From the NCBI GenBank assembly GCA_029257045.1, contig JARIDB010000080.1:1-63202 (forward strand): a stretch of 63,202 nucleotides of DNA, read 5' to 3'. Origin of the DNA: Clostridium sp. (lineage in GTDB: Bacteria; Bacillota; Clostridia; Clostridiales; Clostridiaceae). Each line of letters starts with the position of its first letter. The first letter of the stretch is position 1. A program made the translations under genes and the position numbers. The notes under the pieces are model-generated. The model did not search any database. It was given only the letters and a program-made list of their open reading frames with translations, and was not told the DNA's origin. This document shows, one piece after another, positions 33,364-42,026 of the stretch.

Positions 33364-34104
33364 ATGAATAATACAATAGAAACAATAAAGAATCATAGAT
33401 CTATAAGACAATACTTGGATAAGGATATTTCAATTGAAGTTATTGATGAGATAGTAAAAGCTACTCAAGCTATGCCTAACTCGATAAATGGGCAACAAAC
33501 TAGTGTTATCGTAGTTAGAGATAAAGAAAAGAAAGCAAAGTTAGCAGAGCTAGTAGGTAATCAAATTTATGTTGAAAAAGCTCCAGTATTTTTAATTTTT
33601 ATAATGGACTTTTATAGGACTTCTCTTGCAGGAGAAAAAACTGGTTTGAAACAAGTAATTCATGAACATGTTGAAGGGATTAGTGCAGGGGCTTTTGATG
33701 CTGGAATAGCCTTAGGTGCTGCAGTAATTGCTGCTGAATCTTTAGGTCTTGGTACAGTTCCTATAGGTGGTATTAGAAAAAATTCTGAAGAGGTTATAGA
33801 ACTTTTAGGTTTACCTAAATACACTTTTCCACTAGTTGGATTAGTAGTTGGATATCCAGACGGCGAATCACATACTAAGCCAAGAGTTCCTTTTGAAACT
33901 TTTAGACATAATGAAAATTACGATATAAAGGCTGTTGAAAATTCCATTGATTCTTATGATGAAGAAATGAGTTCTTATTTAAAAGATATTGGAAGATATG
34001 AACAAGAGGTAAATTGGAGCACTACAACTTCAAGAATTTATCAATCTATTTATTTTCCTAATATGAAAACTGTTATGGAAAAGCAAGGTTTTAAAAATAA
34101 ATAA
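33364..34104 (+). CDS. NfsA-type flavin nitroreductase / NAD(P)H oxidoreductase
   Basis: This 246-residue FMN enzyme begins TIETIKNHRSIRQYLDKDIS (nitroreductase start, FMN-phosphate Arg). It continues with ATQAMPNSINGQQTSVIVV, AAESLGLGTVPIGGIRKNSEEV and GLPKYTFPLVGLVVGYP, as in NfsA/FRP proteins. It reduces nitroaromatics, quinones or flavins with NAD(P)H. GAGGTG precedes ATG, and it is a single gene with a strong terminator. Confidence 0.88.
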   Translation: MNNTIETIKNHRSIRQYLDKDISIEVIDEIVKATQAMPNSINGQQTSVIVVRDKEKKAKLAELVGNQIYVEKAPVFLIFIMDFYRTSLAGEKTGLKQVIHEHVEGISAGAFDAGIALGAAVIAAESLGLGTVPIGGIRKNSEEVIELLGLPKYTFPLVGLVVGYPDGESHTKPRVPFETFRHNENYDIKAVENSIDSYDEEMSSYLKDIGRYEQEVNWSTTTSRIYQSIYFPNMKTVMEKQGFKNK

Positions 34105-34115
34105 TAAAATTATTA

Positions 34116-34140
34116 GGCGAGGATAATCCTCGCCTTTTTT
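34116..34140 (+). terminator. Terminator of the nitroreductase gene
   Basis: GGCGAGGA (34116-34123), loop TAA, TCCTCGCC (34127-34134), TTTTTTT. Confidence 0.95.
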
Positions 34141-34365
34141 TATTTTATATGAAATTATAATTATAATTCATGTTTATTAAAGGATTATTATACTAAAAAA
34201 AGCAAATACTTAATTTGAAAGACAAAGTTTACAAATATTCTATACAAAACTTTATAAAAGAGTATACAATTGAACATAGATGTTTCAAATAATAATCTAC
34301 ATTATTAAAAGTATTATAATATAAATATAATTATTTAAATTCTTTATATTAGGAAGGTGAAATTT

Positions 34366-35610
34366 TTGGATTCATATACAATAGAAATTATAATATTAAT
34401 ATTTTTACTAGCAGTTTCTGGATTTTTCTCTATGTCGGAAACCGGATTAATGGCCTTGAGCAAAATAAGAACAAGACATATGGTAGATGAAGGAGTAAAG
34501 GGAGCTAAAGCTCTTCAAAAACTACTTGATAATCCAAGTAGGCTTTTAGGAGCTATACTAATTGGAAATAATATAGCTAATATTGGAGCTTCAGCTTTAG
34601 CAACTTCTATTGCAGTTAAATCCTTTGGTGAAGGATCTGTTGGAATCGTTACTATTATAATGACTATTTTAGTTTTAGTATTTGCTGAAATTACTCCAAA
34701 GTCCATGGCTAAGCAAAATTCGGAGAAAGTTGCCTTAATGGTAGTTAAGCCTATTAGCTTTTTAGTTAAGGTTTTTAGACCTTTAGTTTCAATATTTACT
34801 GCTATATCAAATTTATTAATTAAACTTTTAGGGGGAGATCCAGAAGCCACTGAACCATTTATAACAGAAGAAGAGTTAAAAACAATGGTTGGGGTAGGTG
34901 AAGAAGAAGGAGTTCTAGAAGGTGTTGAAAAAGATATAATATTTAATGTTTTTCAATTTGCAGATACTCAAGTTAAAGATGTAATGGTTCAAAGAGTAGA
35001 TCTTATATCATTAGATATTAATTCTACTTATGAGGAATTAATAAAGGTAGTAAAAGAAGAACAATTTTCAAGGATACCAGTTTACAATGAAAATATAGAT
35101 AACATAGTTGGTATCTTAAATGTTAAAGACCTTATAGTAGGAGTAAATCCAAATGAAAACTTTAATATATTAGATTATATAAGGGATCCTTATTATACCT
35201 TTGAATATAAGAAGATTATAAGCTTATTTGCAGAAATGAAAAAAACTAGAAACCATATGGCGGTAGTTTTAGATGAATATGGTGGTACTGTTGGAATAGC
35301 AACTATTGAAGACTTAATAGAAGAACTAGTTGGAGAAATTGAGGATGAATATGACGAAAATAAAAACCATGATATTGAAGTTATAAAAGAAGACGAATAT
35401 ATAGTAGATGGTAGTGCAAGACTTGATAATATTTCTGAGTTAATAGGAGTTAGAATGGAATCTTTAGAGTTTGATTCTGTAGGTGGTTTAATAATTGAAA
35501 AGTTAGGAAGATTTCCTGAAAAGAAAGAGGAGATTTTATACAATAATATTAGATTTGTAGTTGAGGAAATAGATAAAAATAGAATTAAAAAGGTAAGAAT
35601 ATATACTTAA
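34366..35610 (+). CDS. CNNM/CorC-family membrane protein (hemolysin C-like)
   Basis: This 414-residue protein has an N-terminal CNNM domain with four membrane segments (about 1-185; FFSMSETGLMALSKIRTRHM, VLVFAEITPKSMAKQNSE). A pair of CBS domains (about 205-325; VMVQRVDLISLD, MAVVLDEYGGTVGIATIEDL) and a C-terminal CorC/HlyC domain (YIVDGSARLDNISELIGV) follow. Relatives affect Mg2+/Co2+ homeostasis. AGGAAGGTG (34351-34359) fits a TTG start at 34366; GTG 34357 lies in that site. Confidence 0.9.
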   Translation: MDSYTIEIIILIFLLAVSGFFSMSETGLMALSKIRTRHMVDEGVKGAKALQKLLDNPSRLLGAILIGNNIANIGASALATSIAVKSFGEGSVGIVTIIMTILVLVFAEITPKSMAKQNSEKVALMVVKPISFLVKVFRPLVSIFTAISNLLIKLLGGDPEATEPFITEEELKTMVGVGEEEGVLEGVEKDIIFNVFQFADTQVKDVMVQRVDLISLDINSTYEELIKVVKEEQFSRIPVYNENIDNIVGILNVKDLIVGVNPNENFNILDYIRDPYYTFEYKKIISLFAEMKKTRNHMAVVLDEYGGTVGIATIEDLIEELVGEIEDEYDENKNHDIEVIKEDEYIVDGSARLDNISELIGVRMESLEFDSVGGLIIEKLGRFPEKKEEILYNNIRFVVEEIDKNRIKKVRIYT

Positions 35611-35611
35611 T

Positions 35612-35638
35612 AAAAGGGGCTACTTCAACCCCCTTTTT
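35612..35638 (+). terminator. Terminator-like hairpin before tadA
   Basis: AAAAGGGG (35612-35619) pairs with CCCCTTTT (35630-35637). Confidence 0.75.
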
Positions 35639-35658
35639 AATTTATAGGGGGAGGTTGT

Positions 35659-36123
35659 ATGTTAGATATAGATTATATGGAAATAGCTTTAGATGAAGCT
35701 AAAAAGGCTTATGAAGTTGATGAGATACCTGTTGGAGTTGTTATAGTTAAAGAAGGTAAAATTATATCTAAGGCATATAATTTAAAGGAGAGTTTAAATT
35801 CACCTATAGCTCATGCTGAGGTTCTAGCTATAGAAGAAGCCTGCAAGAAATTAAATAACTGGAGGTTATCAGGTTGTGATATGTATGTAACATTAGAACC
35901 TTGCCCTATGTGTGCTTCATTAATAGCACAAAGTAGAATATCAACACTTTATATAGGTACATTTAATAAAGATATGGGAGCTTGTGGTTCTGTTATTAAT
36001 TTAATAGATTATGATATATTTAATTGGAAGGTACAAGTTAACTGGGCTTATAAGAAAGAATGTAGTGATTTATTAACTTCCTTTTTCCATAAAACTAGAA
36101 ATATAAGAAAGAATAAACTATAA
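35659..36123 (+). CDS. tadA: tRNA-specific adenosine-34 deaminase
   Basis: This 154-residue cytidine-deaminase-fold enzyme has HAE (His52, Glu54) and PCPMC (Cys82, Cys85) binding catalytic zinc. It converts A34 to inosine in tRNA-Arg(ACG). The GGGGGAGG site is strong. Its location upstream of the SRP RNA and dnaX is the conserved Firmicute order. Confidence 0.95.
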   Translation: MLDIDYMEIALDEAKKAYEVDEIPVGVVIVKEGKIISKAYNLKESLNSPIAHAEVLAIEEACKKLNNWRLSGCDMYVTLEPCPMCASLIAQSRISTLYIGTFNKDMGACGSVINLIDYDIFNWKVQVNWAYKKECSDLLTSFFHKTRNIRKNKL

Positions 36124-36177
36124 TAAGTACATGTTATATTAAAGAAAATATAAAAAATTAAATGAGGAGGCTAAAAC

Positions 36178-36951
36178 ATGAATCCAGTAGCTTTTGAAAT
36201 CTTTGGACTACCAGTAATGTGGTATGGAGTAATAATATCAATGGGCGTTATTGCAGCAATGGGGGTTATTTATTACTTATCAAAAAAGAAGAACTTAGAT
36301 TATGATATAGTAATAGATGCCTTTTTGGTTACATTTCCAGTTGCAATAGTATGCGCAAGACTATATTATGTTGCATTTAACTATACAGAATATCATTCAT
36401 TTATAGATGTAATTAATATAAGAAATGGTGGGATGGCAATACATGGAGGTGTAATAGGAGCTTTAATTTCAGGATATATATTTGCAAAGCATAGAAAAAT
36501 AGACTTCTTAAAATATGTAGATATAATTATGCCAGGAGTTATATTAGCCCAGGGAATAGGTAGATGGGGAAACTTCATGAACCAAGAAGCTCATGGTGGT
36601 AAAGTAACAGAAGAATTTATTAGTAATTTTCCAATGTTCATTCAAAAGGGAATGTTTATTCAAGGAAGTTACTATCATCCGACTTTTCTGTATGAATCTA
36701 TATGGGATATACTTATTTGTGTAATATTAGTTATCCTCGCAATTAAAAAGAAAGAAAAGGAAGATGGAATAGTATTAGCAGGATATATGATCCTATATTC
36801 TATAGGAAGATTCTTTATTGAAGGATTAAGAACTGATAGTTTAATGTTTATGGGACTTAGAACTGCACAAATGGTTAGTATCTTAGGTGTGATTCTAGGG
36901 GTAGGAATTATTATTTGGATAAAAAAGAAAAGATCTACTAAGTATTTATAA
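36178..36951 (+). CDS. lgt: Prolipoprotein diacylglyceryl transferase
   Basis: This 257-residue polytopic membrane enzyme attaches diacylglycerol to lipobox Cys residues, e.g. of the binding protein at 14921. Signature residues are GGMAIHGG (His89) and GIGRWGNFMNQEAHGG (Arg129, Asn132, Glu137 in the family block). Seven hydrophobic segments span the protein and it ends with a basic tail (KKKRSTKYL). AGGAGG precedes the ATG. Repeat element R2 lies immediately downstream and could serve as its terminator. Confidence 0.95.
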   Translation: MNPVAFEIFGLPVMWYGVIISMGVIAAMGVIYYLSKKKNLDYDIVIDAFLVTFPVAIVCARLYYVAFNYTEYHSFIDVINIRNGGMAIHGGVIGALISGYIFAKHRKIDFLKYVDIIMPGVILAQGIGRWGNFMNQEAHGGKVTEEFISNFPMFIQKGMFIQGSYYHPTFLYESIWDILICVILVILAIKKKEKEDGIVLAGYMILYSIGRFFIEGLRTDSLMFMGLRTAQMVSILGVILGVGIIIWIKKKRSTKYL

Positions 36952-36972
36952 AGTTTAAAAATAATATATACT

Positions 36973-37105
36973 AAAAGCTTACTTAATTATTAAAAAGTCG
37001 AAGAGTAAGTTTTTACAATTTGTTCCTTCAGGTAATGATGAGCATATAATGGTTTGCGATGAATTGGAGCGTATCAAGGTCATAAGCAAACTATTATATG
37101 TTCAT
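36973..37105 (+). repeat. Dispersed two-hairpin element, copy R2
   Basis: Hairpin I (36973-36983 with 37004-37014), linker with CCTTCAGGT, hairpin II (37038-37057 with 37086-37105, 20 bp with G-U pairs), then TTTTTT. It lies 21 bases downstream of lgt on the same strand. Confidence 0.8.
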
Positions 37106-37196
37106 TTTTTGTTTTGAAATTAATTTACAACAAAGCTAAATTATTATTTAATAAATATAGGATAACAATAAGTTTAATTGTAGAAGGAGAAAAGGT

Positions 37197-37601
37197 ATGA
37201 GTAAAAAGAATATACATCATGTTTGCATACAAACAGAAAAATATGAGGAATCCTTAAAGTTTTATACTGAAGTTTTAGAATTTAAAATAATTAAGGAAAC
37301 ACCAAATTTTCATAAAAGGATATTTAACACTTGGCTACAGCAAGGAACCTTTATGATTGAATTACAAACAGCTAAAGATGGCGATATATTAAATGAATGG
37401 AATTCCTTAAATCAGGGTATAGTACATATGTGTTTTATTGTAGACAATGTTAAAGAAGAATTTAATAGAATAAAGTCTTTAGGATATAAAAATTTCAAAA
37501 TAAAAGATGGTAAAGAAATATATAAAGTGGAAGATGAATACTTATTTAAAATAAAGGCACCAGAAGGTACTGAAATAGAAATGAGAGATACAGTTATATA
37601 A
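37197..37601 (+). CDS. VOC-family protein (glyoxalase/dioxygenase fold)
   Basis: This 134-residue protein begins NIHHVCIQTEKYEESLKFYTEVLEFKII and contains FMIELQTAK and GIVHMCFIVDN, ending EGTEIEMRD. That is the usual VOC metal-binding His/Glu/His/Glu set. Length and spacing differ from the YaeR-like protein at 6901. Substrate unknown. AAGGAG precedes ATG. Confidence 0.8.
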   Translation: MSKKNIHHVCIQTEKYEESLKFYTEVLEFKIIKETPNFHKRIFNTWLQQGTFMIELQTAKDGDILNEWNSLNQGIVHMCFIVDNVKEEFNRIKSLGYKNFKIKDGKEIYKVEDEYLFKIKAPEGTEIEMRDTVI

Positions 37602-37720
37602 TGTTACCTTAAACCTTGTTAGAGCAAGGAAGGGTTACAGTTTCTAGACATCAGATAAATGTTGCAAAATATAATGCTATATGATAATATATAGCAGTAG
37701 TTTAAAATTATATATATTAT

Positions 37721-37810
37721 GGAGAGATGTCCGAGTGGCTTAAGGAGCACGCCTGGAAAGCGTGTATAGGGGCAACTCTATCAGGGGTTCAAATCCCCTT
37801 CTCTCCGCCA
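37721..37810 (+). tRNA. tRNA-Ser (anticodon GGA)
   Basis: This is a class II tRNA of 90 nt. Acceptor GGAGAGA / TCTCTCC-like pairing, anticodon loop CTGGAAA, long variable arm (GTATAGGGGCAACTCTATC) and encoded CCA are present. It sits directly before the SRP RNA, as in other clostridia. Confidence 0.95.
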
Positions 37811-37812
37811 TA

Positions 37813-38076
37813 GCCGTGCTAGATGGGGAGTTAGCGGTGCCCTATAACCTGCAATCCGCTACAGCAGGATTGAATTCCTAGCTTAGGCTTTAATTTGTAG
37901 AGTCTGCCTATGTAAGTGGTGTTGATGGTCGGGTCCCATACGACGTAAGTGCATGAAACTCGTCAGGTCCGGAAGGAAGCAGCGATAAGTGATTACTGCG
38001 TGTGATATGGAAAAATCTTACCAGAGCTAACTGCATAGTAACGTCTATAAATTACTGCCAAAGCTAGGTGCACGGT
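37813..38076 (+). ncRNA. ffs: Signal recognition particle RNA (large bacterial type)
   Basis: The conserved SRP54-binding region with GGTCCGGAAGGAAGCAGCG lies at about 37967-37985. The ends pair (GCCGTGCTAG at 37813 with CTAGGTGCACGGT at about 38064-38076), and an Alu-type 5' part (GGGGAGTTAGCGGTGCCC) is present. A length of about 264 nt is typical of Bacillus/Clostridium large SRP RNA. A terminator follows at 38086. Confidence 0.92.
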
Positions 38077-38085
38077 TTTAATTTT

Positions 38086-38115
38086 AAACCTTTCTAGTAG
38101 GAAGGGTTTTTTTAA
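38086..38115 (+). terminator. Terminator of SRP RNA
   Basis: AAACCTTTC (38086-38094) pairs with GAAGGGTTT (38101-38109), then TTTTT. Confidence 0.85.
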
Positions 38116-38201
38116 TGCTCATTAAAGAAAAAATAGTAAATATTTTAATATATATTTACAAAATACGGTTACTCTTCAATAGGATTAACATACAATAGGA
38201 T

Positions 38202-38307
38202 AAAGAAAACGAGGGAGTCCCTTTACTGGCTCCCTCGTTTTCTTTGCCCTTGGCATTGAACACTTAGTGAAGTCAAGTGCAACGAAGACTAAACTTAGTG
38301 TGAAAGC
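38202..38307 (+). repeat. Divergent two-hairpin element, copy R5
   Basis: A perfect 16-bp stem (38202-38217 with 38230-38245; core GAAAACGAGGGAG) is followed by a weaker hairpin (GAACACTTAGT ... ACTTAGTGT). The loop is similar in layout to R1. No gene needs termination here. Confidence 0.45.
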
Positions 38308-38308
38308 C

Positions 38309-38387
38309 CATCTGCTGAAGCATGAGGCAGATGTTCCTTATTGAACACTTATTAATTAAGCTCATCTACGGTCACATGGGGTAGATG
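38309..38387 (+). repeat. Tandem pair of covarying hairpins
   Basis: CATCTGC (38309-38315) / GCAGATG (38327-38333) and CATCTAC (38363-38369) / GTAGATG (38381-38387). The third-last base pair changes G-C to A-T between copies. Each is preceded by a GAACACTTA-containing segment. Confidence 0.65.
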
Positions 38388-38470
38388 CTCCATTACTTCA
38401 AGTAGGCATATATAAATTTACGATGACTTTGAATATAACGAGGCCATAAGCAGACTATTTGTTTATTTTT
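38363..38470 (+). repeat. Degenerate two-hairpin element, copy R4
   Basis: The second hairpin above acts as hairpin I. The linker CTCCATTACTTCAAGTAG resembles R1's TTTCCATCCTTCAGTTGAG. The loop segment CGATGACTT then ...GCCATAAGCAGAC is recognisably the same. Hairpin II pairing is largely lost, but a T-run remains. Confidence 0.5.
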
Positions 38471-38567
38471 TTACAAAAATAATACACAGGTAAATTATAA
38501 TAATCCACAAAATTTTATAAATTTAATTTAAATAGTGGATAAAAAATAATCACCTGTGCATAAAACT

Positions 38568-39059
38568 TTATTTCCTTGCTAAATTTATGAAATCATAAGC
38601 TAAATCTTCCTCTTCATTAGAGAAAACTTCTGATTTATAACTTACTTCCCAATTAGATAGATCTATGTTGGGGAAATAAGTATCCCCTTCAAAATCATTA
38701 AGAACTCTTGTTAAATATAATTTATTGGTATAAGGAAGTAGAAGGTTATAAATTTCTCCTCCACCAATAACAAAAGCTTCTTCCACAGAATCTTTATATT
38801 TATCAACAATTTCTTCTATGTTATTAACAATAGTTACACTTTCAGAATCAACTTTAAAGTTCTTGTTACTAGTTATTACTACATGATGTCTATTTGGTAA
38901 AATCTTAGGTAAAGATTCAAAGGTTTTTCTACCCATGATAATTGTATTACCTGTTGTTATTTCTTTAAATCTTTTAAGATCCTTAGATAAATGCCAAAGA
39001 AGTTTGTTGTTTCCACCGATTATATTATTATTTGCTTTCGCTACTATAATTGATAACAT
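38568..39059 (-). CDS. folA: Dihydrofolate reductase
   Basis: This 163-residue NADPH-dependent enzyme regenerates tetrahydrofolate used up by ThyA. Visible residues are SIIVAKANNNIIGGNNKLLWHLSKDLKRF (in two blocks), GNTIIMGRKTFESL and VIGGGEIYNLLL. The active-site acid is Asp in LSKDLK. Its ATG shares a base with the thyA stop. The folA-thyA pair is transcribed against the flanking conserved genes. Confidence 0.95.
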   Translation of the reverse strand: MLSIIVAKANNNIIGGNNKLLWHLSKDLKRFKEITTGNTIIMGRKTFESLPKILPNRHHVVITSNKNFKVDSESVTIVNNIEEIVDKYKDSVEEAFVIGGGEIYNLLLPYTNKLYLTRVLNDFEGDTYFPNIDLSNWEVSYKSEVFSNEEEDLAYDFINLARK

Positions 39060-39850
39060 TAAACCGAAACCTCCATTTTTATGGGCTCATGATGTTTATA
39101 TCCTTCAAGTTTAATATCATCTACTGTAAAGTCATAGAAATTAGTTATCTTTGGATTTATCCAAAGTTGTGGAGCCTCATAAGCATAATTTTTTCTTGTT
39201 AATTGAAGTTTCATTCCTTCAATTTGGTTTTCATAAATATGTGCATTGTTTATTACATGAGTAAATAAACCAGGCTTTAAGTTAGTAACTTGTGCAATTA
39301 AGTGAACTAAAACTGCATATTGGCTGGTATTAAATGGAACTCCTAGTGGCAAATCTCCACTGCGCTGTACAAGCATACAATTAAGTTTTCCGTCTGTTAC
39401 ATCCCAAAGGGTTTGGTAGCAACATGGTTGAAGTGTCATTTCAGGTAGATCTTCAATATTCCACATGGACATTATCATTCGTCTATCTTGCGGATTATTT
39501 TTTAAAGCTTCAATAAGCTTATCCACTTGCTTAAATTTTGCTATTTGATAGCCATAAGCTTTACCGATAGTATTATTTTCATCTACCCATTCATCCCATA
39601 TATGGACATTTTGTTCTTGAAGTTTTGTAACATCATTGGATTGATCTTTATATATCCATAACATTTCCTTTACGGCAGTTTTAAATGCAACCTTTTTAGT
39701 TGTAAGTATTGGGAATTCCTTTTCTAAATTAAACTGCATTATTTGATGAGGCAGTTTATATGTAGGCATTCCTGTTCTATTGTTATCATAATATCCATTT
39801 TCTAACATATCCTCAACTATGGATAAGTATTTATTATCATATAGACTCAT
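39059..39850 (-). CDS. thyA: Thymidylate synthase
   Basis: This 263-residue enzyme makes dTMP from dUMP with methylene-THF. It has Arg25 in [10 protein letters not shown], catalytic Cys in [12 protein letters not shown] (143), [18 protein letters not shown] and [17 protein letters not shown] precedes ATG on the minus strand. Length and motifs are those of functional ThyA; it is coupled to folA. Confidence 0.96.
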   Translation of the reverse strand: MSLYDNKYLSIVEDMLENGYYDNNRTGMPTYKLPHQIMQFNLEKEFPILTTKKVAFKTAVKEMLWIYKDQSNDVTKLQEQNVHIWDEWVDENNTIGKAYGYQIAKFKQVDKLIEALKNNPQDRRMIMSMWNIEDLPEMTLQPCCYQTLWDVTDGKLNCMLVQRSGDLPLGVPFNTSQYAVLVHLIAQVTNLKPGLFTHVINNAHIYENQIEGMKLQLTRKNYAYEAPQLWINPKITNFYDFTVDDIKLEGYKHHEPIKMEVSV

Positions 39851-40007
39851 TAATAAACCTCCTTAAATAATCTAATAATTATTTTACTATTAAAATCAAT
39901 TTAATAAAAGTATTGTAATTTTGAAAAAATTCCTTTAATAGTTTTTATATATTAAAGGGTTAGATTATATAAGGGATAAGAGGAAATAAATTATTGAATT
40001 GAATAAA

Positions 40008-40036
40008 TTGACAAGTATTTATATCTAACATATTAT
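40008..40036 (+). promoter_or_regulatory. Promoter of the small peptide gene
   Basis: TTGACA (40008-40013), 17 bases, TATTAT (40031-40036). Confidence 0.8.
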
Positions 40037-40094
40037 GGTAGATACTAGAATAATTAAATTAAAATATTTAGATTAAAAGAAAGGAGGGGCAGTA

Positions 40095-40202
40095 ATGAAA
40101 TTTGTTTTTAATAAATTGGGACTTTTAATAGAAAGATTAACTTCAAAAACAGGAGTAGAATCACAAAATTGGATTACTGCGCCCTTTTTTAAATATAAAT
40201 AA
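40095..40202 (+). CDS. 35-residue peptide, unknown function
   Basis: ATG 40095 follows AAGGAGGGG (40081-40089). The peptide has a basic, amphipathic N-terminal half (MKFVFNKLGLLIERLTSKTG) and a C-terminal aromatic end (SQNWITAPFFKYK). There is no Cys, lipobox or clear signal peptide. A near-consensus promoter (40008) and a terminator (40248) frame it as its own transcription unit. It could be a signalling or toxic peptide, a leader, or a relic; I do not recognise it. Confidence 0.55.
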   Translation: MKFVFNKLGLLIERLTSKTGVESQNWITAPFFKYK

Positions 40203-40247
40203 GGTTTATTAGCCTTGTTATTAAAAAATCGGTAAGTAACTCCAATA

Positions 40248-40279
40248 AGATCTGATTATTTTCAGGTCTTTTTATTTTT
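40248..40279 (+). terminator. Terminator of the small peptide gene
   Basis: AGATCTGA (40248-40255), loop TTATT, TCAGGTCT (40262-40269), T-rich tail. Confidence 0.8.
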
Positions 40280-40281
40280 GG

Positions 40282-40409
40282 GGAAATTATAATAATGAAT
40301 TCTGTAGATAAGTTATTATAATTTCCATCCTTCAGTTGAGAGTGAACATATAATGGTTTGCGATGACTTGGAGCGTAGCGACGGAATAAGCAAACTATTA
40401 TATGTTTAC
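40282..40409 (+). repeat. Dispersed two-hairpin element, copy R1
   Basis: Hairpin I: GGAAATTATAATAA (40282-40295) / TTATTATAATTTCC (40313-40326), perfect. Linker ATCCTTCAGTTGAGA. Hairpin II: 40342-40361 with 40390-40409, 20 bp including two G-U pairs. Then CATTTTTT. Loop GATGACTTGGAGCGTAGCGA. Confidence 0.8.
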
Positions 40410-40453
40410 ATTTTTTATATTGTAAAAAAATCAGATATAAGGAGTTAATTTAA

Positions 40454-41665
40454 ATGAAAAATAATAATGTGAAAATAGATTATGTATATACTCTATTTAA
40501 TTCTTTTAATATATCATCAGCCATATGGGTTCTATATTTAAGGAATAAAGGAATGAGTTTATTTGAAATAGGAATGATAGAAGGAATATTTCATGTAACA
40601 GGATTAATATCAGAAGTACCTTCGGGGATATTTGCAGATTTAGTAGGAAGAAAAAGATCAATAGTCATTGGAAGAATTTTATCATTAATATCTTGCCTAA
40701 TAACTTTATTTTCAAATAGTTTTCTAGGAGTTAGTATAGGATTTGTTTTGTCAGCTTTAAGTTATAATTTAAATTCCGGATCAGAAGATGCTTTAGTCTA
40801 TGATAGTTTAAAAGAATTAGGAAAAGAAGAAGAGTTTATTAAGATAAATGGTAGAAGAAGTTTACTAATGGAGGTAGGACAGGGTCTTGCATCTTTTATA
40901 GGGTGGGCAATTAGTGAAATAAGTTTTGCTCTAAGTTATGTTGTTTCAGCAATAGTTTCTTTTTTATCAATAATAATAGCATCTCTATTTAAAGAAATAG
41001 ATGTTAATAAGTTAGATAATAAAGAGAGGATAAATAAGAATAAGCAAAGTGCTATTGAAAGTGAAAAGGTAACTTTAATAAATCATATAAAGGGAGCTTA
41101 TGAAATAGTAAGAGAAGATAAGGCAATAATAAATATACTTATATTTTTCTCTTGTATATATACCTTTTCAGCAACTATATACTTCTATGGGCAAGATCAC
41201 CTAGCTAGTTTAGGATATTCCAAATTAAATATGTCCTTTATATTTTTAGCCTATGGCTCAGTTTCTGCAATTTCAGCTATATTTAGTGACAAGATGTATA
41301 AGGCTTTTAAAGAGAGAGGAATATTAATAGCAACTTTATTACTTGGAGTATTTATAACCTTAACTGCATTTACGGGAAAAATAAGCTTTGTAGTAGTTTT
41401 ATGCATTACTGGAGGATTAACATCAATTCTTCAACCAATAAGTAGTAATATGTTAAATGAAAGAATAGAATCAAGCAAAAGAGCTACATTAATATCTCTT
41501 GAAAGCATGTGCTATTCTTTTATGATGATAATTTTATTCCCCACTATAGGACTAATCGGTGATAAATTATCACTAGAAAGAGGTTTTTTAATAATAGGAG
41601 TGATAACTATAGTCTCATCACTAATTGAAATAAGAGTTATAAAAACTTCTAAGGAAAGGTTTTAG
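40454..41665 (+). CDS. MFS transporter
   Basis: This 403-residue protein has about 12 membrane segments and an MFS loop-2 motif in GIFADLVGRKRSIVIGR (GxxxDxxGRK). The N-terminal half contains EVPSGIFADLVGRK, typical of drug-efflux-like MFS proteins in Firmicutes. Substrate unknown. It is a single gene (AAGGAG before ATG) closed by the hairpin at 41698, inside the accessory block between SRP RNA and dnaX. Confidence 0.88.
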   Translation: MKNNNVKIDYVYTLFNSFNISSAIWVLYLRNKGMSLFEIGMIEGIFHVTGLISEVPSGIFADLVGRKRSIVIGRILSLISCLITLFSNSFLGVSIGFVLSALSYNLNSGSEDALVYDSLKELGKEEEFIKINGRRSLLMEVGQGLASFIGWAISEISFALSYVVSAIVSFLSIIIASLFKEIDVNKLDNKERINKNKQSAIESEKVTLINHIKGAYEIVREDKAIINILIFFSCIYTFSATIYFYGQDHLASLGYSKLNMSFIFLAYGSVSAISAIFSDKMYKAFKERGILIATLLLGVFITLTAFTGKISFVVVLCITGGLTSILQPISSNMLNERIESSKRATLISLESMCYSFMMIILFPTIGLIGDKLSLERGFLIIGVITIVSSLIEIRVIKTSKERF

Positions 41666-41697
41666 AAAATAATAGTAATAAGATTAATAAAAAAGGT

Positions 41698-41736
41698 AAA
41701 AATTCGTTATTGATTATAGCGAATTTTTATTTTTTT
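41698..41736 (+). terminator. Terminator of the MFS gene
   Basis: AAAAATTCG (41698-41706) pairs with CGAATTTTT (41720-41728), with inner TTAT/ATAG pairs; long T-run. Confidence 0.9.
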
Positions 41737-42010
41737 AAGAAAACTTATTTATAGTAAACAAAAAAACCATGGATTTTATAAAATATAATAATTTATTATA
41801 TTTATTTTATATTTAGGATATTTACTTTAACATCATTAAAGAAACATTATACAAATTAACTATTATATATTAAAATGTAAGTATTGTTTATATAAGAAAA
41901 ATTAGGTATTATTAGGGAGGATTTATAAAAGGATTTTTAAAACTTGTTATATTCATTTATTTAAAGGAACTTATAAACATGATTTATTTAAAAGTAGAGT
42001 TAAAATATTA
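41737..42010. other. AT-rich region before the HEPN-like gene
   Basis: No gene seen. The in-frame ATG at 41979 belongs to the upstream extension of the next frame and lacks a ribosome site. Confidence 0.4.
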
Positions 42011-42026
42011 TAAAAGGAGTCGTATT

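Noticed and set aside
41979-42026. Upstream start of the HEPN-like gene
   Set aside because: No ribosome site precedes ATG 41979, while AAAAGGAG precedes ATG 42027.
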